64,000 nucleotides of DNA from Wurfbainia villosa (Eukaryota; Streptophyta; Magnoliopsida; Zingiberales; Zingiberaceae), in assembly GCA_025175895.1 (NCBI GenBank), contig CM046001.1, forward strand, positions 51,645,719-51,709,718, in the 5' to 3' direction. Positions 12,000 to 23,900 of the stretch are shown here, in pieces. Positions within the stretch are counted from its first letter, which is position 1; every line of letters begins with the position of its first letter. A program made the position numbers and the translations under genes. The notes beneath the pieces are model-generated. The model searched no databases. It had not been told where the DNA came from and saw nothing but the letters and a program-made list of their open reading frames with translations.

Positions 12000-12660
12000 T
12001 GCCTTATTCTTCTTCACAGACTCAAGATAAATCTTGCAATTTCTTCGCCAATGGCCCTACTTACCATAATGATGGCAAGTGCCCTTTTGAGCTGGTTCTG
12101 CCTTTTTAGCCTTTTTCTTCTTCCCCTTCTGTTGTTCCTTTGACTCCCTCTTAGAACCTTTCTTCGAGGAATCAACTAACAACACTGTCCCCTGCTCATG
12201 CTTCTCAAAAGGCTCCACAGTCTTCAGCATATTGAGCAATACCACAGATGAACCTTCTTGCATCTCAGAGGTGAAGAGAAGCTTGGAGACTTCAACCTTC
12301 AATCTCGCTTGCTTATCAAACAACTCATAAAGATGAAGGACTACGATATGAGCATCCATATGCTCATGCTGCTTTAGCTTGGGTTCCATCGTGGCTAGCA
12401 TGATGCAACTTGTCAGCCTGTAATCACCACATGTTTCTGATAGACCAACAATTGGTCCGGAGTTGCATCGTCACTAGGATAGGCGGGAAGAGGCGCTTCG
12501 AGGACATACACAAGCTTTTCACCTTGAGAATAATTCTCAAGTTTCTAAGCCAGTCCAAGAAGTTCGGCCCAGTCAATTTATTCGAATCCAAAATGGAACG
12601 CAAATTCAAAGACATCATGATCAATCTTAGAAATACAAAACGAGCATATATGAGAAAATG
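12000..12660 (-). pseudogene. Copia R gag
   Basis: The start region (12624 to 12424) contains LDSNKLTGPNFLDWLRNLRIIL, the conserved N-terminus of copia gag. A second frame (12401-12057) gives PKLKQHEHMDAHIVVLHL and a lysine-rich tail. The zinc knuckle CHHYGK, stop, GHWRRNC at 12070-12030 has one stop (TAG) within C-x2-C-x4-H-x4-C. The protein would package element RNA in cytoplasmic particles. At least one frameshift and one stop break it. Confidence 0.8.
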
Positions 12661-13887
12661 ATTTTAAAATGCATCATTATACATTTATAAATCCCATTCA
12701 TTTTTCGAATTTCAAAAACCCCAAAATCACTTCGGGAGATCGTAGGTCCATCTCCGAATGGGATGATATCCATCATAGATATGAACAACCTTGGAGAGAG
12801 TCCAACAAACCATTCATAACTATGACGGTAGGTATCAACTATACCGATTGCATATCACGTATATGCAACTATCACAATGTGCTATCAACTAATTGAATGT
12901 TCACACATACATCGGGTTGTTAACACATTAACAAGTATGCATCATATGCATAGCACCCAACTTCACCTCTCTTCACATCGACCTTGGAGTGAGTCCAACA
13001 AATCGATGCTCCAAGTTAGAGCCGACCCATTAATCGCGAAATAGTTTTAATATGGTTAGAGCACATTCAACCAATTAGCCAGGCTTGGAGTGAGTCCAAC
13101 AACCCAAACTAACGATTGACCTCTGACTCTTACCATATTAGATTTAAACTATTCCAATGATTTGAACATGTTCAGGTTCAAGCCGGGCTTGGAGTGAGTC
13201 CAACAACCCAAACAAGAAACAGAACTCTGGTTCTAACCATATTAATGGAAGGTGTAGGCTTTAATATTGAGTTAGGGTTTTATGTCTCATCCTCTTTGCA
13301 TGCAAATAACTATTATCTACATTGCATGACATACATGGCATACATCTACATGTCACGACACGCATGGCATAATGTTATGCATCTAATGCAATTACATGGC
13401 ATACAATTATGTCATGTACATAATTTCTTTATTTGTCATAACTATTTATGGAAATAAAATATGTTTAAGATTTGATTCTCCAAATCAAATCATGATTGAA
13501 TTAGGAAACAAATTTCCAAATCTAATCACATATTTTATTTATGAAAATAATTTGATTAAGGAAAATCTATTTAGGAAATCAATTTCCTAAATCATCAAAA
13601 CTACTTATGGAAATAAAATATTTTAAGATTTGATTTCCCAAATCAAATCATGATTAAATTAGGAAACAAATTTCCAGAATCGAATCAAATATTTTATTTA
13701 TGGAAAATATCAATTTCCATAAATACTTCCAACTTTCCAAAAGTGGAAGATTTCCATAAATACTTCTAGACTTTTCAAAATTGAAAAATTTCCATAAATA
13801 CTTCTAAATTTCCAAAATTAGAAAATTTCCAGAAATAACATTATGACTATCGCAAAACCATTTTACGATTATGTCGAAACACAACCT
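12661..13887 (-). other. Long AT-rich leader of copia R with internal repeats
   Basis: About 1.2 kb between gag and the PBS with no supported coding sequence. It holds four copies of a 19-nt motif, CTTGGAGTGAGTCCAACAA or one-base variants, at 12790, 12983, 13084 and 13188 (spacings 193, 101, 104), so a roughly 100-bp tandem repeat is likely. A second AT-rich segment of about 160 bp is duplicated (from about 13446 and again from about 13606). Stretches of TTTCCATAAATACTTC recur at 13735-13810. Confidence 0.65.
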
Positions 13888-13901
13888 GGGCTCTGATACC
13901 A
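13888..13901 (-). other. Primer-binding site of copia R
   Basis: Minus strand reads TGGTATCAGAGCCC one base after the 5' LTR end CCCAACA. It is complementary to initiator tRNA-Met. Confidence 0.9.
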
Positions 13902-13902
13902 C

Positions 13903-16112
13903 TGTTGGGTTTCCGGCACCGCGGCGTGTGTGTGTTCGATCACGTTTCGTAAACATGAGCACAGCGGAAGCAATAAAAATAATAAATCTATATTTATTAC
14001 AACACACACAATACATGCATGCATAGTACAACAAGTGTAGACATAACCGTAAATTTAAATTTTCAATAAAAGAAAATTTAACTACGTTATACCTTTTGTA
14101 TTACATGTAGCGGGAACGACATCAACCGGAACGATCCTCGCTAGAATCGTCTCTATCCGTATCCACGCCGAGTTCCTCGGGATGACTTCGCTAAGCCACG
14201 AGCTTCGTCTTCGTACGGGTTACTAGCCTCGTGTTGAAGACGACGTGATCGAGAGATGATCACGATCCAAATCCAAATTCGGATCCTAATACGAGTTCTC
14301 AAAACTCGCTTCTCCGGAGAGGTATTCGTCAACCAATTGACGAATCCTTCGTCCTCCACCTCAGAGGATTATCGGAGATCGAATCCCCGGTAAGTTATCC
14401 GCTGTCGGAGCTCTAACCGTCGTCCAAACGACGCTCCGACGAGAGGAGAACAAGCTGTCCAGAAAAACTGGACAGCTTTGGTGGAGGAGATAGGCGCCGG
14501 CCAACCAAGGGAAGAAAAGGCTCACCTTGATGCCAAACCTATAGGAGATCGCCGGAGGGTCGCCGGAGGATCACCGGCTGAAGCTTGGTCGCCGGCAAGG
14601 AGCTGGACGGCGGCACAACAAGTTGGGCGGCAATGGAGGTTGGGCGGCAATGAAGGTTGGGCGGCAACTCCAAGCTAGGGTTTTGGATTAGGGCTTAATT
14701 ATCCCTTAAGCCCTCTTTTATAGAGAACTAATTCTCTTAATGGTTATTGGATCATAACCATTAGGCCCGTTAACCCGCTCCATTAAGATAAGTTAAAATA
14801 AACCAAACCATGATGGTTTATTTTAAGTTAAAATGAACTGAACCAACTTTTGGTTCATTCGTTTAAAATAAATCAAACCCTTTGGTTTATTCTCCTCCAT
14901 TGGATTAGAACCAAACCATTTTGGTTCATCCATTACGTCTTCATAAGACTCGGCCCATCCACGCTTCCATTGCGACTGAAACGATTTCATGCTCGCTTTA
15001 TGTTTGGTCCAACCAAACCTAGTTTCTCTCGGTCTGAGAATCCCATTCTCAAGCTCGTTTTAAATCCTTTGGATTACGCCATCGTGCGCGGTGACCAAAT
15101 AGGTTCTCGGTTTATGCTGGCCATCTATAATTAACCATTAATTATAGAATGATCATGAGTGGCACCTAGTAGTACATCATGATCCCCAATTAACCGAAAA
15201 GATCAACGGTTGATCCAGAACTATTTCTGAAACCCTTCAGTAGCTCGAATGAATCGTGCCCCATTCCCTTCACTCATCTTATACCCACTTGGTTCAGGAC
15301 ATGGTCTAATAGTGTTAGTCCCCACTAGGCTGACTACGTCACACCTAGCCCAAGTATCATTTCCTCGTCCTACGGATTCTAGTTACTCCACATGTATCGA
15401 AGAGTACCTTACTCTAAACATGTAATGCTTTGGCCAAAGACTTTAGTAACAATCCGACGAGAGGACATGGGTATACATCTCCTCGCAAGGAGTGGTGAAT
15501 CCTTTATAGGCTATTCAAATACCTTCGATCACTTCGACTTATACCCAATCATCCCGGGTCCACATCTCCTTAGAGATGTTTGCTTAAGATGTCAAAGCAT
15601 AAGTCTCCATGATCAAGATGACTTGAATACCGCAAGTCTAAGGAACATCTCACTTAAGCCACAGTAAGAACTTCATTGGCATATCTATATATGCAGAGAA
15701 CCATATGAAGTCTTACGGCTGGTCACTCCAATGAACTAGTTACCATAACTAGCATCCACAATTAACTCCGGACATCACAATGTCTCCAGCCAGTGAGAAT
15801 CAGCTGCTTGGATACACCAAGGAGTATACCTCGTGCTAGTCTCGACAGAATTGATGGTGTCCAAATCCATCAATTCATCGACTAGGGATAATTCTGATAC
15901 ATCACAATTACACATGTAGAGATACTCACTAGTTGTGATGCAATCACAAATTCTCTCATGCTGTGAATCGTATCGTGGACATTCAGTAAATGAGTTTAAG
16001 ATCCAATCAAATACATAAAACATGTATACTCAAATAGTGAATCTTCATTTATCATATAAATGATTCATACATAAGGCGATTGCCTTAGGACATCTCTCAT
16101 ATATTACTAACA
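13903..16112 (-). repeat. Right (5') LTR of copia R
   Basis: Starts TGTTGGGTTTCCGGCACC and ends ATTACTAACA; 2210 bp, collinear with 6729-8929 with scattered substitutions and a few small indels. TATA-like CTATAAAAG on the minus strand at 14715-14723. Confidence 0.93.
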
Positions 16113-16117
16113 AATAC
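16113..16117. repeat. Target-site duplication AATAC of copia R (right)
   Basis: Second copy of the 5-bp repeat; the Q LTR resumes immediately after it. Confidence 0.92.
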
Positions 16118-16250
16118 TCGAATAGGAATGATTAAGAGTAGTATTCTCTATACCATCTCATTATCGATTCAACCAATCGATTGATATAGATAAGAACCTA
16201 CTACTCAAGGACATTATTATATTTAGTTATTTGGCATCAATACAAGTAAA

Positions 16251-16310
16251 GAAGGAAAGAATGCATGGAGCATCTTTGTGGATGAATCTTTCGGAAATAC
16301 AGGGAGTGGA
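16251..16310 (+). repeat. 60-bp direct repeat, right copy
   Basis: Same 60 bp as 4281-4340 with one mismatch. Gypsy P continues without loss after it, so this copy is the one joined to the 3' part of the gene. Confidence 0.9.
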
Positions 16311-16660
16311 GTTGGGGTGGTGCTCATATCTCCAGAAAGGGAGGAAACTCGTATAGTCATTTGCCTCAGATATAGAGCGTCCAATAATGAGGCGGAATAC
16401 GAAGCCATCTTGGTAAGGTTGCAAGCGGCTCAGGCAGTGGGAGCCAACAATCATCGTCCATTCAGATTCTCAGTTGGCAGTGTTGCAACTCAAAGGTACT
16501 TTCACCATCCGAGAAGAAAGGTTGTAGAAATATTTGGTGGCCTTCGAAAAAGGAAAGGCTCATTTTCAGGAGGTAATTCTACAGCATATCCCAAGAGAAG
16601 ATAATCGAAAAGTGGATGAGTTGGCCCGGTTAACTAGTTCTTTAGAAGGAGGGAAGCTAT
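16251..16660 (+). pseudogene. gypsy P second (archaeal-type) RNase H
   Basis: Reads AWSIFVDESFGNTGSGVGVV, RYRASNNEAEYEAILVRLQAA and, after a frameshift near 16450, SDSQLAVLQL, followed by VDELARL. These are the catalytic Asp, Glu and Asp landmarks of the extra RNase H of Tat-like gypsy elements. The first Asp sits in FVDES rather than the usual FVDGS; the left copy of the 60-bp repeat keeps Gly. Frameshifts and stops inactivate it. Confidence 0.78.
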
Positions 16661-17690
16661 AGGACTCTGTTTGTGTAGAAGTTCCTGATTCTTTGGTGGT
16701 ATGTAATGTGGAAGACGTGGTGCGAGGAAGTGATTGTGCACCCGACTGGAGAATTGATATCATGACATATTTGCAGCACGGGAATGTTCCAGCCAAAGGT
16801 GGAGCCACATTAGCCTTGGAAAAGAGGGTGAAGCGGTTCACAATTATTGATGGAACTCTGTAAAAAACATCTTTTTTCGAACCTCTATTGAAGTGTCTGG
16901 GAAAAGAATATGTCGAGTGGGTGTTCCGAGAAATACATGAAGGATGTTGTAGCAATCATTTGAGAGGAAGGGCGTTAACTAGGAAAGTACTGTTAACTGT
17001 ATACTTTTGGCCAACTCTTCATTAAGATACAACCCATTTGGTGAAGACTTGTCCCACTTGTCAAAAACATAGCAACAGATCAGAGCGGCCTGCTGAGTTG
17101 ATGAAAGTTGTGGTTGCTTCTTGCCCCTTCGATCAATGGGGAATGGATATAGTTGGCCTAATGCCTACTGCTCCTTTACAAAAGAAATTCTTGTTAGTAT
17201 TAGTAAATTACTTTTCCAAATGGATGGAAGCTGAACCTTTAGCCAAGATTACAGAAAATCCAGTGATACAGTTCCTTTGGAAAAATATTATATGCCGATA
17301 TGGAGTTCCCCGAAGGCTGGTTAGCGATAATGGACACCAGTTCCAGGGACGAAAGATTAGAGAATGATGTCAAAGTCTCATCATTCGGTAATCAGTAGGC
17401 CTTCACCTCGATGGCTCATCCTCAAGCCAATGGTCAAGTTGAGGTAATCAATAGGATTCTCATTCAAGGGTTGAAGACTAAGTTGGACGCTAAGCGAGGA
17501 AATTGGGTGGATGAGTTGCCTGGGGTATTATAGGCTTACCGAACTACCCCAAAGCAGCCACTGGAAAAACCCCATTTAGCCTGGGGTATGGAACTAAGGC
17601 AGTCATCCCGATTGAAGCTATTTTAAGCAGTGCCCGAGTTGAAGCTTATGAGTCGGAACAAAACCAGGTGGTAAGAAGCACTGAATTAGA
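16661..17690 (+). pseudogene. gypsy P integrase
   Basis: A Ty3/gypsy integrase. The zinc finger shows EIHEGCCSNHLRGRAL and HLVKTCPTCQKHSN. The catalytic core gives WGMDIVGLMP (first Asp), LVSDNGHQF (second Asp, about 17320) and QVEVINRILIQGLK (Glu, about 17430). All three catalytic residues are present. Stops lie near 16662, 16861, 17025 and 17531, and frameshifts near 17366 and 17540. It is truncated at 17690, where LTR A begins. Confidence 0.82.
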
Positions 17691-18168
17691 TGTTGGGGAT
17701 CGTATGTCGCTAGAGGAGGGGGTGAATAGCAAAATCATCACTTTGATCGATTTCGTTCATGTTTGTCTACAAGACTTGTTAGCGCAGCAGAAATAATAAT
17801 AACAAGAATAAAACACGATAAACACTCACAATACACAATAATATACGTGGTTCGGAACTTTAGAGTTTCTACTCCACGGGGTGAGCTCAACGAGCTCTAG
17901 TGATGCACACACCACTAATAAATCTCCTTCTTAGTGACACACCATAAGTGGAGAAACCTCGTACAGATGATTACAACAGTAATACAATGAAATACAATGA
18001 AATATAAGAAAATACAAAGACAATAATGAAATACAAGTAAAGAATACAACAATTTCTTTGAATGCTTTCTTGTTAGATTGCTTGAGCTACACTTGAAAAC
18101 CCTGACTTGCACTAGCAAATCGCCTCAAATCGCACAATAAATCATTGCCAAAACCTCCCCTTCGAGCT

Positions 18169-18175
18169 CCTTATA
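18169..18175 (-). promoter_or_regulatory. Possible TATA box in LTR A
   Basis: Minus strand reads TATAAGG followed by AGCTC, the position where sister LTRs carry a TATA-like box just before an AGCTC-rich stretch. Confidence 0.4.
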
Positions 18176-18398
18176 AAGTTGCAACTCGAGCTGATTTTCG
18201 CCTAGCAGTCAACTGCTCATACCCATCAGTTGACTGCTCATGTATCCGTTGTCTCACAATGACTTAATCCACGCTGGCATTCAAGCTAACAAATACACTG
18301 GCAATGATCATTATCGCTAGCCGATCGCTAAGCTCAGAGTCGATCGCTTCATCATTGATCGACGCCGGCCTCTCAAATCTCATGACGGATACTGTCGT

Positions 18399-19675
18399 GG
18401 ACTCAAAGTGCGCACTCGCGCTCAACGCTCGCAAGTGCACAGATGTCGTCAAGTAATAAAGATTATCGATCCCACAGGGACTGGGATTCGAGTACCAATA
18501 CACTAAGTGGTTGTGATTGTTCGGACGAAATCTCTGAGAGAGTCGGTTGGTGAGGAGACTATTTGACCACTCAGCAGGTCACACTAGATAAAAAAGAGTC
18601 CTGGTCTTAAAAGGTGATTCTAGGACTTCATTCATAAGTAGCAATACGTAACTATGTTGTCAATTGGCGTCGTCTAAACGTCTACCTACAGTTTTGGGAA
18701 AGGGACATCATACACTCTCCCGCAGAGCCGCCGCATTCACCGGGAGCTATCCTCACCCAAAAGGACGGGATAGAGGGTACGAGGATGCCAAATCAATCCT
18801 TGCGGTAGACCGTTTCTGATTCCACCGCTCCCTTCTCCCCGCAGTTACGGGAGGTTAGGTTTACCCCTAGGTTCCTTGATCAAACCTCCTAAATCTAGAT
18901 TGCGAGGGTTGTCACCACCTCGTATCGCCTAAGCACAATGGAAAGAAAGCCAAATACACGTAGATATAATAAAGAGCAACTACCAATTGTCAAATTAAAC
19001 TTTTGGCCAGAATTTAATATGAACCAACATTGTCTATGTACACAAGTTACTCTCTAATCCTAGAATCAAAAGTACTACTCCATAAACATGAAGGAAGAAT
19101 CACAAAACATGTTTAAGTTCGAATACAATAGAGATAAAGCGCAGAAATAAAGATATACGATGCTTCGTGATCTTCTCTTCGGCGTTGTATTGCAAGTTGT
19201 GGACCTCCGGCGGTGTTCCTCCTCCTCACGCGAAGTTACCGGCTTTTAGGGCTTCGCGCCGTCTAGCCGTGGCCTCCCCTAGGGCTGGGTGGAGCCATCC
19301 TTATATGAAAATCTGAAAAAAGCCCTAGTCACGCAAATCCATCGAGCCGCCACACGGCCGTGTGTTTCCACACAGCTAGGCCGTGTGCGGCCCTGGGGTG
19401 CTGTTCTTTTCCCATTGGACACGGCTGTGTGAATCCACATGCCCGAGCCGTGTCCCACTCTGCGTCTAGCTGCGAAAGTCCTTCTTTTGCTCCGAAAATG
19501 CATCTTTTTCACCAGAAAAGCTAACCTGCACACAAAAGTACAATGATCAGACCTCCGAACCAGAAAATAGGCAATGCGTCCAAGAATAGAGTAACATATG
19601 CATGAAACTAATGCAAAATGTAATAAGATGTGAGCGAAAACTACTCCTAAAACCCTATATGTTTTGCTCACATCA
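18399..19675 (-). mobile_element. 1277-bp insertion in LTR A, probable solo LTR
   Basis: Flanked by GTCGT at 18394-18398 and 19676-19680. On the minus strand it begins TGATGTGAGCAAAACATA. It contains several palindromic CACGGCCGTGTG-like words (19350-19460). The opposite end lacks a clean CA, so LTR identity is inferred from the TSD and one TG end. A 130-codon minus-strand ORF (19671-19279) has no domain I recognise and is probably chance. Confidence 0.6.
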
Positions 19676-20270
19676 GTCGTCTACCGAGCCTCCTGTGCTA
19701 GCGACCATAACCAGTAGTTGATTGCCCTCCATGACAATCGATTGCTCAAGGATAGTCGAGACGTCGCCTCGACTGGGACTCCAGTCGAGGCACCTTGCAT
19801 TTGTGGCTGTAACTCGATCACAGTCGATCGTCTGTCGACTCACGGCAGTCGATCGCTAGTCGACTCACGACAGTTGATCGCTTGTTGACTCACGGTAGTC
19901 GACTGGTCATAATCTCAGTCGACTGCTCTGTATCGACTCGGTTGCCAAGTGTCAAAATACTTGACCAGTCGACTGATAACCTCAAATATAAGGTTTAACC
20001 CCAAGTATGATGCTCTCATACTTGCTAGACCACACTTAGCCTAGATCTAAGCCTTCTAGCCACCTCGTCAGCCTCACGCCTATTGGATCTCTCCAAGTCA
20101 TCCATGACTTTTTCATCCATACGCTAGCCTTCAGGTGCTTCCATCAGCTATTGTTATGCTAACAATGTCTACACTGCCAAGGTACATTTAGACTTACGTT
20201 GCCAAGACACACTCTTGGACTTTACGCCACCAAGCATTGGACTTATGCTGCCAAGACACAATTCTATTAT

Positions 20271-20462
20271 TGTGCTTCGTGGACTGTTGCACATGAAATA
20301 GGCACACAGGATATCAAATTCATGTAGATATATATTGCGCAAGCGATCAGATGGTGGATAATGGAGGTGCGCTCATTGGTGCGTAACAATGGAAATGCAC
20401 AGTGACTCTGTTGTCACCTGAGCAAGTACAGTAATGAGGAATGCATAGTATTTTTTCCCTCA
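20271..20462 (+). repeat. 190-bp dispersed repeat inside LTR A
   Basis: Begins ATTGTGCTTCGTGGAC and ends ATGCATAGTATTTTTTCCC. A related sequence lies at 42951-43181. It sits at the junction of a duplicated LTR A segment (about 20013-20250 and 20461-20700). No TIRs or coding sequence seen. Confidence 0.6.
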
Positions 20463-20637
20463 TACTTGATTGACCACCCTTAGACTAGACCTAAGCCTTC
20501 TAGCCACTTCCATCAACCTCACGTCTATCAGATCCCTCCAAGTCCTCCATGATTATTCATCCATATGCTAGCCTTCAGGCGCTTCCATCAGCTATTGTCA
20601 TGCTAACCGGGTTCCTTTCTAAGGTACATTTGAATTT

Positions 20638-20925
20638 ATGCTACTAAGACTCCATGCTTGGACTTTATGCTGTCAAACAATGGATTTATGCAGCCAAGAC
20701 TACATGCTTCGACTTTACACCACCAATATCACATCCTTGGACTTCCCAATTGCCAAGCATTCATACTTGGACTTTCATCGCCAAAGTTCACTTGGACTTT
20801 ACACCGCCAAGACTACACACTTAGACTTATGCTGCTAAGACAATACCTTTGGACTTCCCATGCTAAGTACCCATGAATTGGACTTTACCATTGCCAAGAC
20901 CCATGCTTGGACTTTTCATGCTGAG
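20638..20925 (+). repeat. CCAAG/CTTGG hairpin array in LTR A
   Basis: Degenerate tandem units of about 30-40 bp of the form GCCAAGAC-n-CATGCTTGGACTTT. Each unit holds an inverted repeat CCAAG...CTTGG, so each can fold into a small hairpin. The array continues at 23967-24060 after LTR I is removed. Confidence 0.75.
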
Positions 20926-23900
20926 TGTAGGGATCTTATGCGAAAAACATATCGCAAAAACACAGTGGAAATTATGATCCCTCTAGAGATCCATGTGTAT
21001 ACATAAAATCGTTCTTACAACTACCTTTGGTTGAGAGATTACCCTTGATGCGTAGCACTTTGCAATCCTGACAACAACCTCTTCCAATGGATCTTAGCAT
21101 GGTCATGATGGTTTCGCCTCTATGGTATCCACACGAACACACACCTTGGAGAATCAAAGTTGTGCTAGCAACACCACACAAGGGGTCTAGGCAAAGGAAG
21201 AGTTTCAGCCAAGAGGATGAAGGAGAAGAACAAAAGGCAATCACCCAATGCATCATCAGTCAAAGACCATTTATATTCATCCCATGAATATGAAAGGTTT
21301 TGCATCCTTTTTGTATTCCCTCTTCAATGCATGATTAATCCACATTAATCATGCATAATGAATCTAAATCCATTCATCTTCTTCTATTCATGATTAATCC
21401 ACATTAATCATGCATGATGAATCCATATCCATTCATCTTCTTCAATTGGTTTAATTTGAGTCTAACTCAAATTGATCCAACTTGAGTTTAACTCAAGTTT
21501 CGGCCTAGCTATGAGTCTAACTCAATCTAGTTCATTCAATGAGCCTAATGGCTCCTTTAGTCGAACTAAATTGAATCCATCTCCAAAATAACATGTTCTT
21601 TGTGTGTGACCCTATAGGTTCTCGTAACATTGGCAATGCCCCTAAAAACCATTTTAGGGACATAAGCAATGAGTGACATCTAACAATGCATCATTGCTAC
21701 CCAAGTGACAAGAATGTCGAGATCCGACATAACCTTTCTGTGACTATTATCTTGTATGACTCAATTCTTCTATCCTTGATATCTAGATTGATCAATGAGG
21801 TATAGACCGTGTCATTCTTGTTGGAGGATCATGGCCCGGCTAGAAGGGGGGTTGAATAGCCCAAATCGTGCTCGATGGACTTTGATTGTGTTCGTCTCTA
21901 TGATTCTTGTTAGCACAATGAAAATATGAAATACAATACAAATATGAAGACAAAAACACAATCACACAAAATACGCAAGCATATATATGGTTCGGAATCT
22001 TAGGGTTCCTACTCCACGGGGTTAGCTCAACAAGCTCGAGTGATGACAACACTACTACTCAAACTCCTTCTCGATAACACATCGGAGGTGGAGAAACCTC
22101 GTACAAGAAATTACAACAGTAATATATAAGATACAAGTGAATACAAAGACAATAAGAAATACAAGTAAAGAAACACTTTGCTTTGAATGCTTTCTTGTTG
22201 CTTGCTTTGGTTTGCTCTTGAATGTCTAGAATGCAGCAGCAATTCCCCTCCAAAATCTCCCCAAAAATCACTGTGGAAATTCTACCCAAGCTCCTCCTTT
22301 TATGCTTGTCTCGGGCTGATTCCACACATAGCAGACGACTTCCATAAGGCCCCAGTCGACTGCTCCTATAGCCATTGTGAGACAACGACCTAATCCACGT
22401 TGACATCCAGCCAACGGATATATCAGCAATGATCGCCGCTACCATCGATTAATCCATCCTCATAGCCGATCGACTACCATCGAGCATTCTGCGGCTCACG
22501 ACCAACACCGTAGTCGATCGCTTCTTCACAATCGCCGCCATCATCGATTGCTTCCTTCATGATAGTCGATCGCCATCACCGATCGCCTAAGTCCGCAATG
22601 ATCGCTAAGCATCGCAACGGAGTCAAACTCCAGTCGGCTACCACCAGTCGACTGGGACATATCACCAGTCGACTGTTGTCGGGTAAAACCTCAAACACAA
22701 GTTATTTGAGCATCCGACCGTCGGGTAAAATCTCAAACAATATGTTTGAGCATCCGACACACCCTTAGCCAAGACCTAAGCCTTCTAGCCACCTCTACTA
22801 GCTTTCGCACCTATCGGATCCCTCCAAGTCGTCCATGACTTGTTCATCCATGTGTGGATCCCTCCAAGTCATCCATGACTTGTTCATCCATATGCTAGCC
22901 TCCAGATGCTTTCTTCGGCTATTGTCATGCTCTCGGTGTCTATACCAAATGACAAGTCCCCATAACTTGGACTTTCACCGTCAAGGCTACACACTTGGAC
23001 TTATGTGGCCAAAGCTACACACTTGGTCTTCCCTTGCCAATGCCAAGCCCCATACATGGACTTTCACCGCCAAGGCTACACACTTGGACTTACGTGGCCA
23101 AGACTACACACTTGGTCTTCCCATGACAATCACATGTCATATGTTTTGTATAACATCAAAATACTGCTCGAGTCAAACTCGAGTCCGATCAATCGTGACC
23201 TGGGCCAATTGTACAAACAATTCTCTTATCAATCTTTGTGTTTCTTGATCTCCAAGTAGACTACCTCAATCAAATGAGCTCAATATCTCATATTGACTTA
23301 TTTGAGCATGACCATGCATTTTAGTAGTCTTACTTTATCAAGGGCCCACAGATATCACTTCCGTTATATGGAAGGGAAAGATCCCATCTCTATCACTCAC
23401 ATCCCTCCGCATAATTCATTGTATATCCAGTGATCGACTTTATAGTCTACCTTGTTACAAGTGACGTTTGTCGATATCAAAGTATACAACTCCTTATGTA
23501 GGGAACTGTAGTGATTTCAGGTCTATGAATTATTCATACCAATAGCAACTATGAGAATGTTTATGACAATCTATGAAACATTCTCATGGCGGGTCAGTTT
23601 AGTACATATTCTCTAATATGTACACATGTGTTAACTTGATATCCTATATCCATGACTTGTGAAATTAAGTCATCAGTTCACCTACATGCTAGTCTCAGTG
23701 TATTAATATTATTCTTGTATATTAATACTTGACTAGGAATAGTTACGAGTAGTGTTCTATATATATCTACAGTATCCCACTATCAAGTTACTAACTTGAT
23801 ATATCATAGACTAGAACCAACTACCCTAGGAAATTATTATATTTATTCAAATGACACATTAATGAAGTAAATAAAATAACCATAAACTTTGCCTTTATTA

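Larger units (their letters stand above)
6729..16112 (-). mobile_element. Complete Ty1/copia retrotransposon R, 9384 bp
   Basis: Two near-identical 2.2-kb LTRs (6729-8929 and 13903-16112), TSD AATAC, PBS inside the right LTR and PPT inside the left LTR, with gag, protease, integrase, RT and RNase H in that order on the minus strand. Integrase before RT defines Ty1/copia. Only a handful of substitutions separate the LTRs, so insertion was recent compared with its hosts. The polyprotein has a few stops and frameshifts (for example TGA at 11033-11031), so this copy is probably inactive but could be mobilised in trans. Lineage is not certain; the C-terminal end of the RNase H looks Angela/Tork-like. 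Confidence 0.93.
5127..16250 (-). mobile_element. LTR of element Q, split by copia R and end-truncated
   Basis: 5127-6728 matches the solo LTR at 1946 almost base for base by eye. The match is interrupted by element R (6729-16112 plus TSD) and resumes at 16118-16250. It then stops after ATACAAGTAAA, about 90 bp before the expected CTAACA end, and abuts the 60-bp gypsy repeat. Without R the copy is about 1.73 kb. The missing end means Q was not inserted as an intact element at this site. Confidence 0.85.
1..17690 (+). mobile_element. Ty3/gypsy element P (Tat-like), interrupted and decayed
   Basis: Three separated blocks (1-1945, 3785-4340, 16251-17690) read in order as gag end, protease, RT, RNase H, second RNase H and integrase on the plus strand. 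That order, with integrase last and a second archaeal-type RNase H before it, is typical of the Tat/Ogre branch of Ty3/gypsy. The 5' LTR and most of gag lie left of the window. The 3' end is cut at 17690 by LTR A, so no 3' LTR is present. Several in-frame stops and frameshifts make it non-functional. It hosts a solo LTR (1946-3784) and the block 4341-16250. Confidence 0.85.

Noticed and set aside
19279..19671. 130-codon ORF with Cys/Arg-rich sequence on the minus strand
   Set aside because: Lies within a probable solo LTR and shows no recognisable domain; Cys spacing does not fit a zinc finger.
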